DNA from: Ketobacter sp964016105
GTDB taxonomy: Bacteria; Pseudomonadota; Gammaproteobacteria; Pseudomonadales; Ketobacteraceae
Direction: 5' to 3'
NCBI GenBank assembly: GCA_964016105.1
Contig: CAXHEX010000024.1
Coordinates: 9,873-73,872, forward strand
DNA length: 64,000 nt
This document shows positions 33,801-41,028 of the stretch, one piece after another. The translations under genes were made by a program, and so were the position numbers. How positions within the stretch are numbered: the first letter of the stretch is position 1; each line of letters begins with the position of its first letter. The notes below the pieces were generated by a model. That model saw only the letters and a list, made by a program, of their open reading frames with translations, was not told the DNA's origin and did no database searches.

Positions 33801-35614
33801 GTGTTGCCGATGGTGGGTAAGCTGTTTATTTTTCGATTGGGTGACCAGTTCGAATAGTTTGCTGGGTTATCGGCATCCTCCGCATGAATGGTGAAGGAGG
33901 CAGAGTTGGTGTCCGTACTTCTCGCTGTAAATTCAAGATAAGCGCTGGAGATTTTAGTGCCTTTGGGTAATTGTACATTGCTAAAACGCACGCCCAAGGA
34001 CTGACCGTTATAGTCACCAATGTTGAGAGTGCCATCAGTGGTAGACATATTATTATTGCCGCGTTGTACGGCATCACTTTTTGAATGGGAAACTTGGTAG
34101 CTGACTTCGGAAGTAACACAACCACCACTGGCTGGAATAGAATTTGGATCGTAAGTCACCTTAAGTTGTGGCGCCGTAGACGCAGAGTTGTTGTAAGACT
34201 CCGCTGAGCGTTTTCCAGAACCTGCTATGATCAATGACAACGCGTTGCCTCCACACCAACCGGAACGATTCACCACCGCCTGTACTAGGGAGGTAAGGTC
34301 TGCACCGTCGTCTATGGTGGAATAAGTGTTACCGGAGGTCCAGGCAGAAGGGGTCCAGGATACCGAGCCGGTGGTGGTACGGCCGGTTATATCACTTGTA
34401 CTGTTGGTGAAAGTTGCGGAGTTGTCCGTATCTTCCGCTGCAATCACGTAGGTGGCTGGTGTGGAGTGAGTGCCGGCCGCAGTAAAATCCAGGGTGGCGC
34501 TGGTAATGGTGGCACCTTGGGGGATATCAAGGTCGGCAAATCGCAAACCAATGGTCTGTACTTCATCGGCAGCGGGTATTTCGTACGCTACCGTAAGTCT
34601 CGGTTCGTCACGCCAACTGTGATTATGACTGGCAAAGTTTCGGTAACCGCCAGCGATATAGTTATGGGCATGTTGTAAGAAAAAGGCCCCGTCACTGCTG
34701 TCTGTCCAGCTGGCCTGATTCACCATTTCTTGCATTATGCTGGAAATGTTTGGGCTTTGAACATAGTTCCCGGAGGAGGGAGAATCCACTGCCTGCCAAA
34801 TGACGTTGCTGGTGGTTTTGGGTCGAGAACTTATATTGGCGCTATTAAAGTTTGAGATTGTGCTGCCAAGCTCACCTTCTATTTTAAGATCCATATCTTG
34901 GCGAGAATCATGCCAGCTATACCAGCTGCGGCTTTCGATTTCGAATCGTAGATAAGCATTTAGAATGTTTGAATTTTGGGGGATACCTAAATTGCGGAAG
35001 ATAACGCCAGCGGCTAGAGCCCTGTTGCTGTTGTGACCATCTTTGGGTGTCCGTATGCGGCTGTCGCCATTATACATGGTGCCATTGCTCAGTCTTTCGT
35101 GACCATCGTCATTACCTGATGAAACATCCACGTTAATGGTGGACGAAACACCGCTTGAATTACGGGTAGTTAGCTCTAATGTGTCATTGTCCAGAGTAAC
35201 CACACCTAAAGTGTTCTGCTCTGCGTCGGAGTCTCCATCCGATATACGAACGTTCACCTCACCGGAATAGGTTGAGCCGGAGGATAATGGTTCATCAATA
35301 TTGGTCACAGGATAAAGAATTGGACCACCTTTATTATTGAATCGCATTAATCCCACGTTGACGTTATTAAGGCCAGAAATTACCGTGGTGAAGGCGTCTT
35401 TCATTCTGTCTAACCGAGTATCCGTTTGCCCATCATCGGTTCCGTTCATGGAGCCCGAGGTGTCCAGAATAAACAGAATGTTGGGTTTTATTGTGGAATC
35501 CTGAATGCCACCAAAAAATATTTCTGTATCATCGGCCTGTACGGATAGCGCGGTCATCATGGACATGATAAATGCGAAAACACCGTGCCCGATTTTGCTT
35601 GATTGTAGTTTCAT
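30887..35614 (-). CDS. pilY1: PilY1 type IV pilus tip adhesin, enlarged (cluster 1)
   Basis: 1575 aa with a signal peptide (1-27, ending VQA). A von Willebrand A domain begins at about 45 with the MIDAS motif DTSGSM (Asp51). It breaks off near 115 and resumes near 690 with TTRDALISIINDLVA and HIVLLTDGEP at about 796. Between lie three repeated ~150-residue beta-rich units at about 190-345, 365-490 and 520-675, each with a pattern like 'LPKGTKISSAYLEFTA' followed by 'SSLVQDLVDRSGW'. The C-terminal third is the PilY1 beta-propeller with GMRRGGRNYYALD and the calcium site DVNADGYAD. P. aeruginosa PilY1 has about 1160 residues, so this one is enlarged by the insert. GAGGT precedes the ATG. Confidence 0.93.
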   Translation of the reverse strand: MKLQSSKIGHGVFAFIMSMMTALSVQADDTEIFFGGIQDSTIKPNILFILDTSGSMNGTDDGQTDTRLDRMKDAFTTVISGLNNVNVGLMRFNNKGGPILYPVTNIDEPLSSGSTYSGEVNVRISDGDSDAEQNTLGVVTLDNDTLELTTRNSSGVSSTINVDVSSGNDDGHERLSNGTMYNGDSRIRTPKDGHNSNRALAAGVIFRNLGIPQNSNILNAYLRFEIESRSWYSWHDSRQDMDLKIEGELGSTISNFNSANISSRPKTTSNVIWQAVDSPSSGNYVQSPNISSIMQEMVNQASWTDSSDGAFFLQHAHNYIAGGYRNFASHNHSWRDEPRLTVAYEIPAADEVQTIGLRFADLDIPQGATITSATLDFTAAGTHSTPATYVIAAEDTDNSATFTNSTSDITGRTTTGSVSWTPSAWTSGNTYSTIDDGADLTSLVQAVVNRSGWCGGNALSLIIAGSGKRSAESYNNSASTAPQLKVTYDPNSIPASGGCVTSEVSYQVSHSKSDAVQRGNNNMSTTDGTLNIGDYNGQSLGVRFSNVQLPKGTKISSAYLEFTARSTDTNSASFTIHAEDADNPANYSNWSPNRKINSLPTIGNTVSWNSVDPWYQNTVYRSPDISSLVQDLVDRSGWNKGNAMSFFVKASSGQRRARSYDNDSSRAPRLIINASGTSSSLEETTRDALISIINDLVAVDTTPIVDTLYEAAMYYRGEAIQWGDTRGTHVNYQGGGNNSGSRRYYRVSHEGSYTGGQLVQPTGCSDANLNDTDCIGEYISGSPVYKSPIEHECQPNHIVLLTDGEPRANSSKDLVKALTGDTSCVTSGEGGCGEELTEFLYTENPYKITTHTIGFNLDDPYLKGVASEESMYHTADSTDDLVKVLDDIATTTLNVDTTFVSPGVTVNAFNRLTHRNEIFFSLFQPKEKSYWPGNLKHYKITSDGVIVDQNGAAALDPDTGFFKNSTQSFWSSGVDGNETPEGGAAEKLPSYPNRKLYTYFDGSSSKNLTDSDNAISWANKDNITKSRLGIESESDLYHRNLIDWVRGKDIKDVDGDSVADEDRNQLSDPLHSSPQLVIYGGTDENPDITIYYGDNEGFLHAVDSSNGEELFAFAPSEMLHNFNKVFANSVAENHPYGMDGQVVAWSKDVDADSKIEPGDGDHVYIYAGMRRGGRNYYALDVTDRSSPKMLWTIEGGSGDYSDLGQTWARPIKTKISVDSTEREVLIISGGYDPAQDNAATRTADSMGNAIFIVDATDGSLIWSAGGNNSHDLTLSDMDYSIPATVRAIDVNADGYADQIYAADTGGQIWRFDITNGNPVGSLITGGRIADLAENTAATARRFYHEPDLSVVTRNGVRQLALAIGSGYQAHPLNATIEDRFFVLFLSDVYNAPADTDLDGTPDYTTITIADLFDTTDNKIENGTAGQIAVAQTALAAAKGWYIDLEGELAGGGKDPGEKVLSRAMTYDGVLYFTSYQPSASVGADCTISPGQSKLYTVNVANATPASIDKGENTDTSDRFASLLTEGLPPDPVHLRISDKDENGNPTEPQDIVCTGIECTKMQATDIVTKTYWYSE

Positions 35615-35649
35615 TTTATACCTCGTGATTTTGTCAGCACGATAATTTT

Positions 35650-36144
35650 TTATTTGGTGTGAAAGCCCTGAAAGATTCTGCTTGTGGCATTAGATCCCGC
35701 CACTTCTGCAACCGTATCTAGCCGGAATTGGTAACATGGAATGACATGACTGCCTTCTTCCGCTGTCAGTGAATTTCCGCAGGTGACCGTTATTTCACCC
35801 TCGGTGCGTAGTTCTAGATCCGTATTCACATCGGAGTCTCCTACGCTAACAGTGTCCGTTGGCCAGTTGCTGGTGTTCGCCAGGTATTGCTGAATAGCAT
35901 CGCTTAGCATCCATTGATTTGCAGGGTTCATAATGACGTTGAGTCGGCTGTCAGAGGCGCTCGCAGCTGCCTGGAAGGCTCGGTTTTTTTGTTGTGAGTT
36001 GCTGGCCATTTTTTCCTGCATTGAACTGTTTTGCATTGCACCCATGGCAATTAACGTGGTTAGCAACAAGATTAAAAGACCCACTACAAGGACTGCGCCC
36101 TGTTGCTTTTCTATGCTGGTCGGAGTTCGGTTTAAAAAGTACAT
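35650..36144 (-). CDS. pilX: Type IV minor pilin assembly protein PilX (cluster 1)
   Basis: 164 aa. The N-terminus QQGAVLVVGLLILLLTTLIA is the PilX-type hydrophobic helix after a Gly, followed by the family motif MQNSSMQEKMASNSQQKNRAFQAA. Cys137 and Cys145 region cysteines (TCGNS, PCYQF) may form a disulfide. PilX helps to build the PilVWX-PilY1-PilE tip complex that primes pilus assembly. It overlaps the pilW gene by 13 bases. Confidence 0.88.
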   Translation of the reverse strand: MYFLNRTPTSIEKQQGAVLVVGLLILLLTTLIAMGAMQNSSMQEKMASNSQQKNRAFQAAASASDSRLNVIMNPANQWMLSDAIQQYLANTSNWPTDTVSVGDSDVNTDLELRTEGEITVTCGNSLTAEEGSHVIPCYQFRLDTVAEVAGSNATSRIFQGFHTK

Positions 36145-37241
36145 TCTTGGGTTGTCCTCCTGTTGCGTATATTAATTGTCATATTTACTGCTTTACGCAT
36201 TCTTCGGTCGTTGGCATAGGTTAGCTCGGTGCCACTGGCAGTTACGGGTTGGTTCAAGAGTAAATAGGTTGAATCATCATCCCGGGTTAGAATCCGTTCA
36301 TTGCTCGCCATTAGAAGGCCCACTTTCATCACGCTAACTCTACTCATATCCAAGTCAGGGTCGTCCGCTTCAACGAAACGAACTCGATTATTAGCTGGGT
36401 TACAGGGGTCGGTTACAATTTCTTCGCCATACAGAATTTGCATGTTCTCTACTCCCTCGGCAATTTCTTCCGGCGTGCCGCCACCACGACCCTGACGAAA
36501 CAGAGCGCTTATGGAATCTCCGGAACTGTTTTGACGTCCGGTGTCGGCTACAAAATAGGTGTTGGAAAGCAGAACCCTTACACTGGTGTTTTCCAGATTG
36601 TCATAGGCCTTATTGAACGCGCCACTGCTGTTTAGAGTGGAAGAATGAGCAATGGATAAAGGGGTCTCAGATTTTCCCGTGACTTTAAAAATTTCGACGT
36701 TTTCACAGTCGCCGATGGCCACAACATCATCAGCCTTGAGCCCAAAAATGTCGTTGGTAAGTTGGATGTCTGCAGTATGGGATCCCATAGCTGCGGCTAG
36801 CGAGAGGTTAGAGCGTGACAGATATTTCACCCTAAAAACATCGCTGTTCATAATGGCGTTTTTATTGCCCGTCTGGTTGATGTCATCCAGTGCGGGGTCA
36901 TCACCCCAGTTGATAGCATCCACCTCCCATCCGCTCAAGGCATTAGCTACAAAATCGGTTATGTGGGTGGGGGCATTGTTGTAGTGAACGATTGGATTCG
37001 TTTGCATGGGATCCGCGCAACCCAGGTATCCAACGTGGCTCAAATCCTGAAATAGCAAATCGCCATTGAGCCTTGTGCTTTCCTGTAGGTTTGATAGCGA
37101 CTGAGAGATCTTATTGGTTTGGTTTAGTGAGATGTATACTTGCGAAATACCTCCCACCAAGACAATGCCAATTACCATAGCTACAAGAATTTCTACCAGG
37201 GTTAGGCCTGTTTCACGCCGCCAGTTCATTGTTACGTCCAT
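36132..37241 (-). CDS. pilW: Type IV minor pilin PilW (cluster 1)
   Basis: 369 aa. The prepilin cleavage region TGLTLVEILVAMVIGIVL has Glu+5, then a helix and a large C-terminal domain with YLGCADP, DVFRVKYLSR and the late VSVMKVGLLMASNE strand typical of PilW. The ATG at 37241 is preceded by GAGGAAAGC. It sits between pilV and pilX with small gaps or overlaps, so translation is coupled. Confidence 0.88.
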   Translation of the reverse strand: MDVTMNWRRETGLTLVEILVAMVIGIVLVGGISQVYISLNQTNKISQSLSNLQESTRLNGDLLFQDLSHVGYLGCADPMQTNPIVHYNNAPTHITDFVANALSGWEVDAINWGDDPALDDINQTGNKNAIMNSDVFRVKYLSRSNLSLAAAMGSHTADIQLTNDIFGLKADDVVAIGDCENVEIFKVTGKSETPLSIAHSSTLNSSGAFNKAYDNLENTSVRVLLSNTYFVADTGRQNSSGDSISALFRQGRGGGTPEEIAEGVENMQILYGEEIVTDPCNPANNRVRFVEADDPDLDMSRVSVMKVGLLMASNERILTRDDDSTYLLLNQPVTASGTELTYANDRRMRKAVNMTINIRNRRTTQECTF

Positions 37242-37248
37242 GCTTTCC

Positions 37249-37782
37249 TCACAATACTAGATTGAGTGAAATGGATTCGTTACTGGATGTTCGCTGGCTG
37301 AGATCATTTTCATCCCAGTCCACTTCATTCCAGCTAACGGTAATGGTGAAAACATTATCTAATCCTCGATCCACAGTTCCGTTCCCATTAGGTAGGGATG
37401 GCCTGAAAGTAGCACCAAGGGATTGAACATCTTTGAAATTGCTAGTCCATTCGCGGATGTCCAAGTCCACCAGGGTAGCTTTATCGCAACCTTGGGCGTC
37501 GGTCACGCAGGTGGGTAAACCCGGCGCATCATTGTTTGTATTTATGGCGTCATAACCAGAGTTATCCCTTGCCCAGTCTTGATTCTTTCGAATCCGGTCG
37601 GCCATATCGTAGGCATAGGCTGACGCGAGAGAGCGATAATAGGCACTCTGATCGCTTTTCAAGCTGGATAGCATCATTGTTGTCATGCCCAAAATACCGA
37701 TGGCTAGAACCAGAGCTGCAACCAGAATCTCAATGAGGGTAAACCCCTTCTGCAGTGAACAATTAACTTTGCTTAAATGCAT
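37249..37782 (-). CDS. pilV: Type IV minor pilin PilV (cluster 1)
   Basis: 177 aa. The prepilin site QKGFTLIEILVAALVLAIG is followed by the PilV-type LGMTTMMLSSLKSDQSAYYRSLAS and DMADRIRKN helix. Two cysteines (LPTCVTDAQGCDKA) form the small conserved PilV loop. It overlaps the fimU gene by ten bases and stops eight bases before pilW. Confidence 0.88.
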   Translation of the reverse strand: MHLSKVNCSLQKGFTLIEILVAALVLAIGILGMTTMMLSSLKSDQSAYYRSLASAYAYDMADRIRKNQDWARDNSGYDAINTNNDAPGLPTCVTDAQGCDKATLVDLDIREWTSNFKDVQSLGATFRPSLPNGNGTVDRGLDNVFTITVSWNEVDWDENDLSQRTSSNESISLNLVL

Positions 37783-38333
37783 GCTACGTCGTCTCCCTGG
37801 TGATCGTTAACGATGTGGTTGGCTACGGCATCCTCGTCTATTGCTTTACGTGTTTTGCCGCTAATATTCACCACGATGGCGCGGGCCTCACTGGTGCCTC
37901 GGCTATCGCAAAAAACGAAGGTGCCTGATTGATTAAGGGTGCCGGCGCGATCGAAGCGTATGAATTGGTCGGACGTGAAGCCAAATGTTCGCAGAGTATT
38001 TCCGCTATTCAGTGCTTCACCAACCCTAAGAATGTCTTCGTTGTTGGTACGCAGACCGTCGGAATTGAGATCTTCGAAAATGATCCATCCGAGCTCCCAT
38101 TCTGCTGTGTTGCAGCTGTCCAAATCGCTACTACCGCAAAGGGTCACGGTGGGAACTGAGCCTTTAACTGCTGCAGTTCTGGCGTAGGCTATGGTGCCCT
38201 TCATTGCGTTGGCCTGGCTTACCAGCCGGCTATTTTGCATGGCACCGTTAAATTGCGGTGCGCCGAAAGTCAGCACCAAGCCAACGATGGCTAAGGTGAT
38301 TAAGAGTTCTATGAGGCTAAAACCGTTCTTCAT
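37773..38333 (-). CDS. fimU: FimU/FimT-type (GspH) minor pilin, first gene of cluster 1
   Basis: 186 aa. The prepilin start KNGFSLIELLITLAIVGLVL has Glu+5, with the GspH signature APQFNGAMQNSRLVSQANAM and ARTAAVK. Cysteines in LCGSSDLDSCN and near the C-terminus fit FimU/GspH disulfides. It heads the minus-strand operon fimU-pilV-pilW-pilX-pilY1-pilE, whose order matches the P. aeruginosa operon, which is why FimU is preferred over FimT. The family level is sure, the symbol less so. Confidence 0.85.
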   Translation of the reverse strand: MKNGFSLIELLITLAIVGLVLTFGAPQFNGAMQNSRLVSQANAMKGTIAYARTAAVKGSVPTVTLCGSSDLDSCNTAEWELGWIIFEDLNSDGLRTNNEDILRVGEALNSGNTLRTFGFTSDQFIRFDRAGTLNQSGTFVFCDSRGTSEARAIVVNISGKTRKAIDEDAVANHIVNDHQGDDVACI

Positions 38334-38546
38334 GTCTGCACGCTATTTTGGGTTATTGGCTCTTTTAATATAGAAAGGGATTTTTTGCGGGCCATACATT
38401 GTGGATAGAGGGTGTATACGAGAGATGAGCGGTTAAAAAATGCTCAATTTGGTTATAAGTTGAATCTGTATTATGCTTCGGCCCTCTAGATTTTTTAGGC
38501 TACCTATTGATTTGGAGTTGATCTTTGTCCAGCCTGAGAACCTACA
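38334..38546. promoter_or_regulatory. Shared divergent promoter region of the two pilin clusters
   Basis: 213 bp between the start codons of fimU (leftward) and the second pilE (rightward). It is AT-rich. A TATTAT box near 38470 and a TATATT-like box (minus strand, near 38370) are possible -10 elements. No sigma54 GG-N10-GC match and no AlgR-like CCGTTCGTC site is seen, so regulation by PilR or AlgR is not supported by sequence. Confidence 0.4.
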
Positions 38547-38951
38547 ATGCGCAAACCTGTAATCAATAAAAAACAAGGGTTTACCCTTATTGAGTTAATG
38601 ATTGCCATCGCCATAGTGGCAATTGTCGCCGCAATTGGTTATCCCTCGTATTTAGGGCAAGTGAAAAAAACTGAACGAAAGCGCGTTGTTAGCAGGATGC
38701 TGGAGGTCTCATCTCGAATGGAGCGTATTCAGAGTCAGCAATTTCGTTATCAAGACCCGGGCGATGTCCAGCCGCCAGAAGTAAAGTACACCCTCTCGGT
38801 GACCGTGCCTCAGGATGGGTTAAGTTACTTGATCAGCGCTGACCCTGCGGGTTTTGGCCGTCAGGCCGACGACATATGCGGCATTATGACCTTAGATCAG
38901 GCTGGGGTGTGGAGCTTCAGCAATGGTCTCACCGAAGACGATTGCATATAG
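38547..38951 (+). CDS. pilE: Type IV minor pilin PilE (cluster 2)
   Basis: 134 aa. The prepilin site KQGFTLIELMIAIAIVAIV has Glu+5, then IGYPSYLGQVKKTERKRVV. The C-terminus has the usual pair of cysteines (DDICGIM and EDDCI), missing in the cluster 1 copy. It opens the plus-strand cluster. It is much diverged from cluster 1 PilE beyond the helix, so it is not a recent duplicate. Confidence 0.87.
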   Translation: MRKPVINKKQGFTLIELMIAIAIVAIVAAIGYPSYLGQVKKTERKRVVSRMLEVSSRMERIQSQQFRYQDPGDVQPPEVKYTLSVTVPQDGLSYLISADPAGFGRQADDICGIMTLDQAGVWSFSNGLTEDDCI

Positions 38952-39087
38952 TTCAAAAATCGAGCAGAACCAGCCACTTTGTCACGAACTTTAGACCATT
39001 TATCGTAACCACCTGACTCTGGCCAACACTAATCCGTATAGTGCCAACTGGAGTTGTTTGAACCAAAACCAAATAAGTGAACTCGTT

Positions 39088-39624
39088 ATGAGAAAAGGGG
39101 CAGAAGCAGGCATCACGCTGGTGGAAGTGTTGGTGGCCATGCTCATTTTAGGTGTTGGGGTGATGGGGTATGCGGCGGTGCAGCTCAATGCAGTGAAGCT
39201 TACTGAGGATACCTATAGCCGAAGTCAAGCCATGGCGGTAGCCCAAGACGCCATTGAGCGCTTGCGCGCCAATGTTGATGAAATTGCTCAATATACCGAT
39301 GCCAACGCCTGGGATAATGTTCCAGGTTGGACAGCTTGTCTGGACCGGGTCACGGCATGTGGTGAAGTCAATATGGTTCAGTCCGACATTACTCAACTCA
39401 ATCATATGGCCACCAACATGCTGCCGAATGGCTCCATGAAGGTGGCGCAATGTACCTATAGCGGCTTAGATGCCAGCGGTAATCCCGCTTCGCTCCTGAG
39501 CAGCGCGGTATGCGTTACTGTTGCTTGGGGTCCCACCGATGTAGATAACTGTGATCAACAGTCAATGGTTGACGGTGATCGGGGTGACGATGCCAGTTGC
39601 GTTATAGTGGAGTTTATTCCATGA
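39088..39624 (+). CDS. pilV: Type IV minor pilin PilV (cluster 2)
   Basis: 178 aa. ATG 39088 (MRKGAEAGITLVEVLVAML) is preferred to the TTG at 39058. The prepilin Gly is followed by Ile rather than Phe, which prepilin peptidase tolerates. The family pattern LGVGVMGYAAVQLNAVK and AQDAIERLRANVDEI is present. Cysteines in WTACLDRVTACGE match the PilV loop. Its stop overlaps the pilW ATG by four bases (39621-39624). Confidence 0.85.
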   Translation: MRKGAEAGITLVEVLVAMLILGVGVMGYAAVQLNAVKLTEDTYSRSQAMAVAQDAIERLRANVDEIAQYTDANAWDNVPGWTACLDRVTACGEVNMVQSDITQLNHMATNMLPNGSMKVAQCTYSGLDASGNPASLLSSAVCVTVAWGPTDVDNCDQQSMVDGDRGDDASCVIVEFIP

Positions 39625-40406
39625 AGAAAACACCCTTTATCCAGTACTATGGCGCCAAAGGGCTCTCTTTGGTAGAGCTCATGGTGGCGTTGCTGTTGGG
39701 AAGCATCATTGCAGCGGCGGCCACTCAATTGTTTTTGGTAAATAGTCAGACCAATAATTTACGAAGTGGATTGGCCTTCGTTCAAGATCAAGGCCGCTTT
39801 GCATTCAGCTACATCAGTCGAGACCTGATGCAGGCGGGTTTCTCCGATTCAGGTGCTCTTCTTACTCCTTTTGTTTTTGTGAACACCACGGTGCCTGGCG
39901 GCGAAGTGAGTGGCGACGATTCAACTAATAATAATGATGTGCTCGTGATGCAGGTTGATGGCGGGCGTGATTGCATTGGAAATATCTTTACTGGAGTCAA
40001 GGTTTACGAAGTTAACGCCGATAACGGACTTCTTTGCAAAACCCGCGCTTACGATGAAGCCACAGATACCTGGTCTGTTGATTCGGAGGTCGTGGTAGAA
40101 GGGGTGATGGCGTTTCAGGTGCTATATGGAATTGATACAGATTCCCTAGGGGACCCAGGGTACGGTGCCGCTGATTTTTATTCCTCTGCGAGCAATGTTG
40201 TTCCCGCCACCGATAGGATTGTCACGGTGCGTTACGGTTTGCTTATTGCCAGCGATCGATCCGTAACATCGGATACGGCATTTGCGCCCGCCAACGTCAG
40301 GGTGTTGGATCAAAACTATGGACAGGCCGATATTCCGCTCAACGATGGAAGAGCCTACCGCGTTTATACCTCCACGGTGGGTATGCGTAATTTGAAAGAC
40401 AGTTAA
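39621..40406 (+). CDS. pilW: Type IV minor pilin PilW (cluster 2)
   Basis: 261 aa from ATG 39621 (MKKTPFIQYYGAKGLSLVEL). Prepilin site AKGLSLVELMVALLLGS, Glu+5. The body shows the PilW pattern FVQDQGRFAFSYISRDLMQAGF and the late VRYGLLIASDRSV strand. It is over 100 residues shorter than the cluster 1 PilW. Translation is coupled to pilV by an ATGA overlap. Confidence 0.86.
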   Translation: MKKTPFIQYYGAKGLSLVELMVALLLGSIIAAAATQLFLVNSQTNNLRSGLAFVQDQGRFAFSYISRDLMQAGFSDSGALLTPFVFVNTTVPGGEVSGDDSTNNNDVLVMQVDGGRDCIGNIFTGVKVYEVNADNGLLCKTRAYDEATDTWSVDSEVVVEGVMAFQVLYGIDTDSLGDPGYGAADFYSSASNVVPATDRIVTVRYGLLIASDRSVTSDTAFAPANVRVLDQNYGQADIPLNDGRAYRVYTSTVGMRNLKDS

Positions 40407-40420
40407 TAGGAATGGTTGGA

Positions 40421-40984
40421 ATGATTAAGCAGCAATCGGGTGTGGCTCTTTTAGTAGTACTCATCATGCTATTGGTGGTAGCCATGCTGGGGGTGTCTGC
40501 CATGCGTGGAAGCCTGTTCCATGAGCGTATGGCCTATAACTCACAAGCCGAGGACCTGACTTTTCAGGCGGCAGAAACCTCTATCAATTCAATGATCACT
40601 CAGGCGCGCATCGCGGAAATAAATGGAAATGCAGCTGCGCTTTTGTCGCGTATGCTTGCGGGTCAAACTATAGATAGTTGCGTCACCCTAAAAGGTGGTT
40701 TTAAAGATCAACCCTGTTCCGATGCCGTTAGCGACACTTTTGATACTCGCAGTGCGCTGTTGTCGTCTTCCGTAACGCGGTTTGACCTTGAGGCCAACGC
40801 CGTCGGTTTTTCTCCTGATGTGCTTGTGGATCTGCAATTTGAAACCGAAGGGGATGGTCGATATTTGAGTGCGCTCGATTTACCTTTTGAGAATCAAAAT
40901 ATTCAGCAATGGCGTAAGCTGGGGCCTCCAAGCGGCTACTTTTCTGATTTTAACGATAAGATGCAAGACGATATTGTTCCCTAG
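40421..40984 (+). CDS. pilX: Type IV minor pilin assembly protein PilX (cluster 2)
   Basis: 187 aa from ATG 40421; ATG 40412 is the alternative but sits too close to its AGGA. QQSGVALLVVLIMLLVVAML is the N-terminal helix, followed by the PilX motif MRGSLFHERMAYNSQAEDLTFQAAE. The prepilin-like site has Val at +1 and no Glu5, as in other PilX proteins. It lies between pilW and pilY1. Confidence 0.85.
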   Translation: MIKQQSGVALLVVLIMLLVVAMLGVSAMRGSLFHERMAYNSQAEDLTFQAAETSINSMITQARIAEINGNAAALLSRMLAGQTIDSCVTLKGGFKDQPCSDAVSDTFDTRSALLSSSVTRFDLEANAVGFSPDVLVDLQFETEGDGRYLSALDLPFENQNIQQWRKLGPPSGYFSDFNDKMQDDIVP

Positions 40985-41028
40985 ACCCAGGGGGGTGGGG
41001 GCTTGATTAAAATTCCAGGGCGTTTTTT

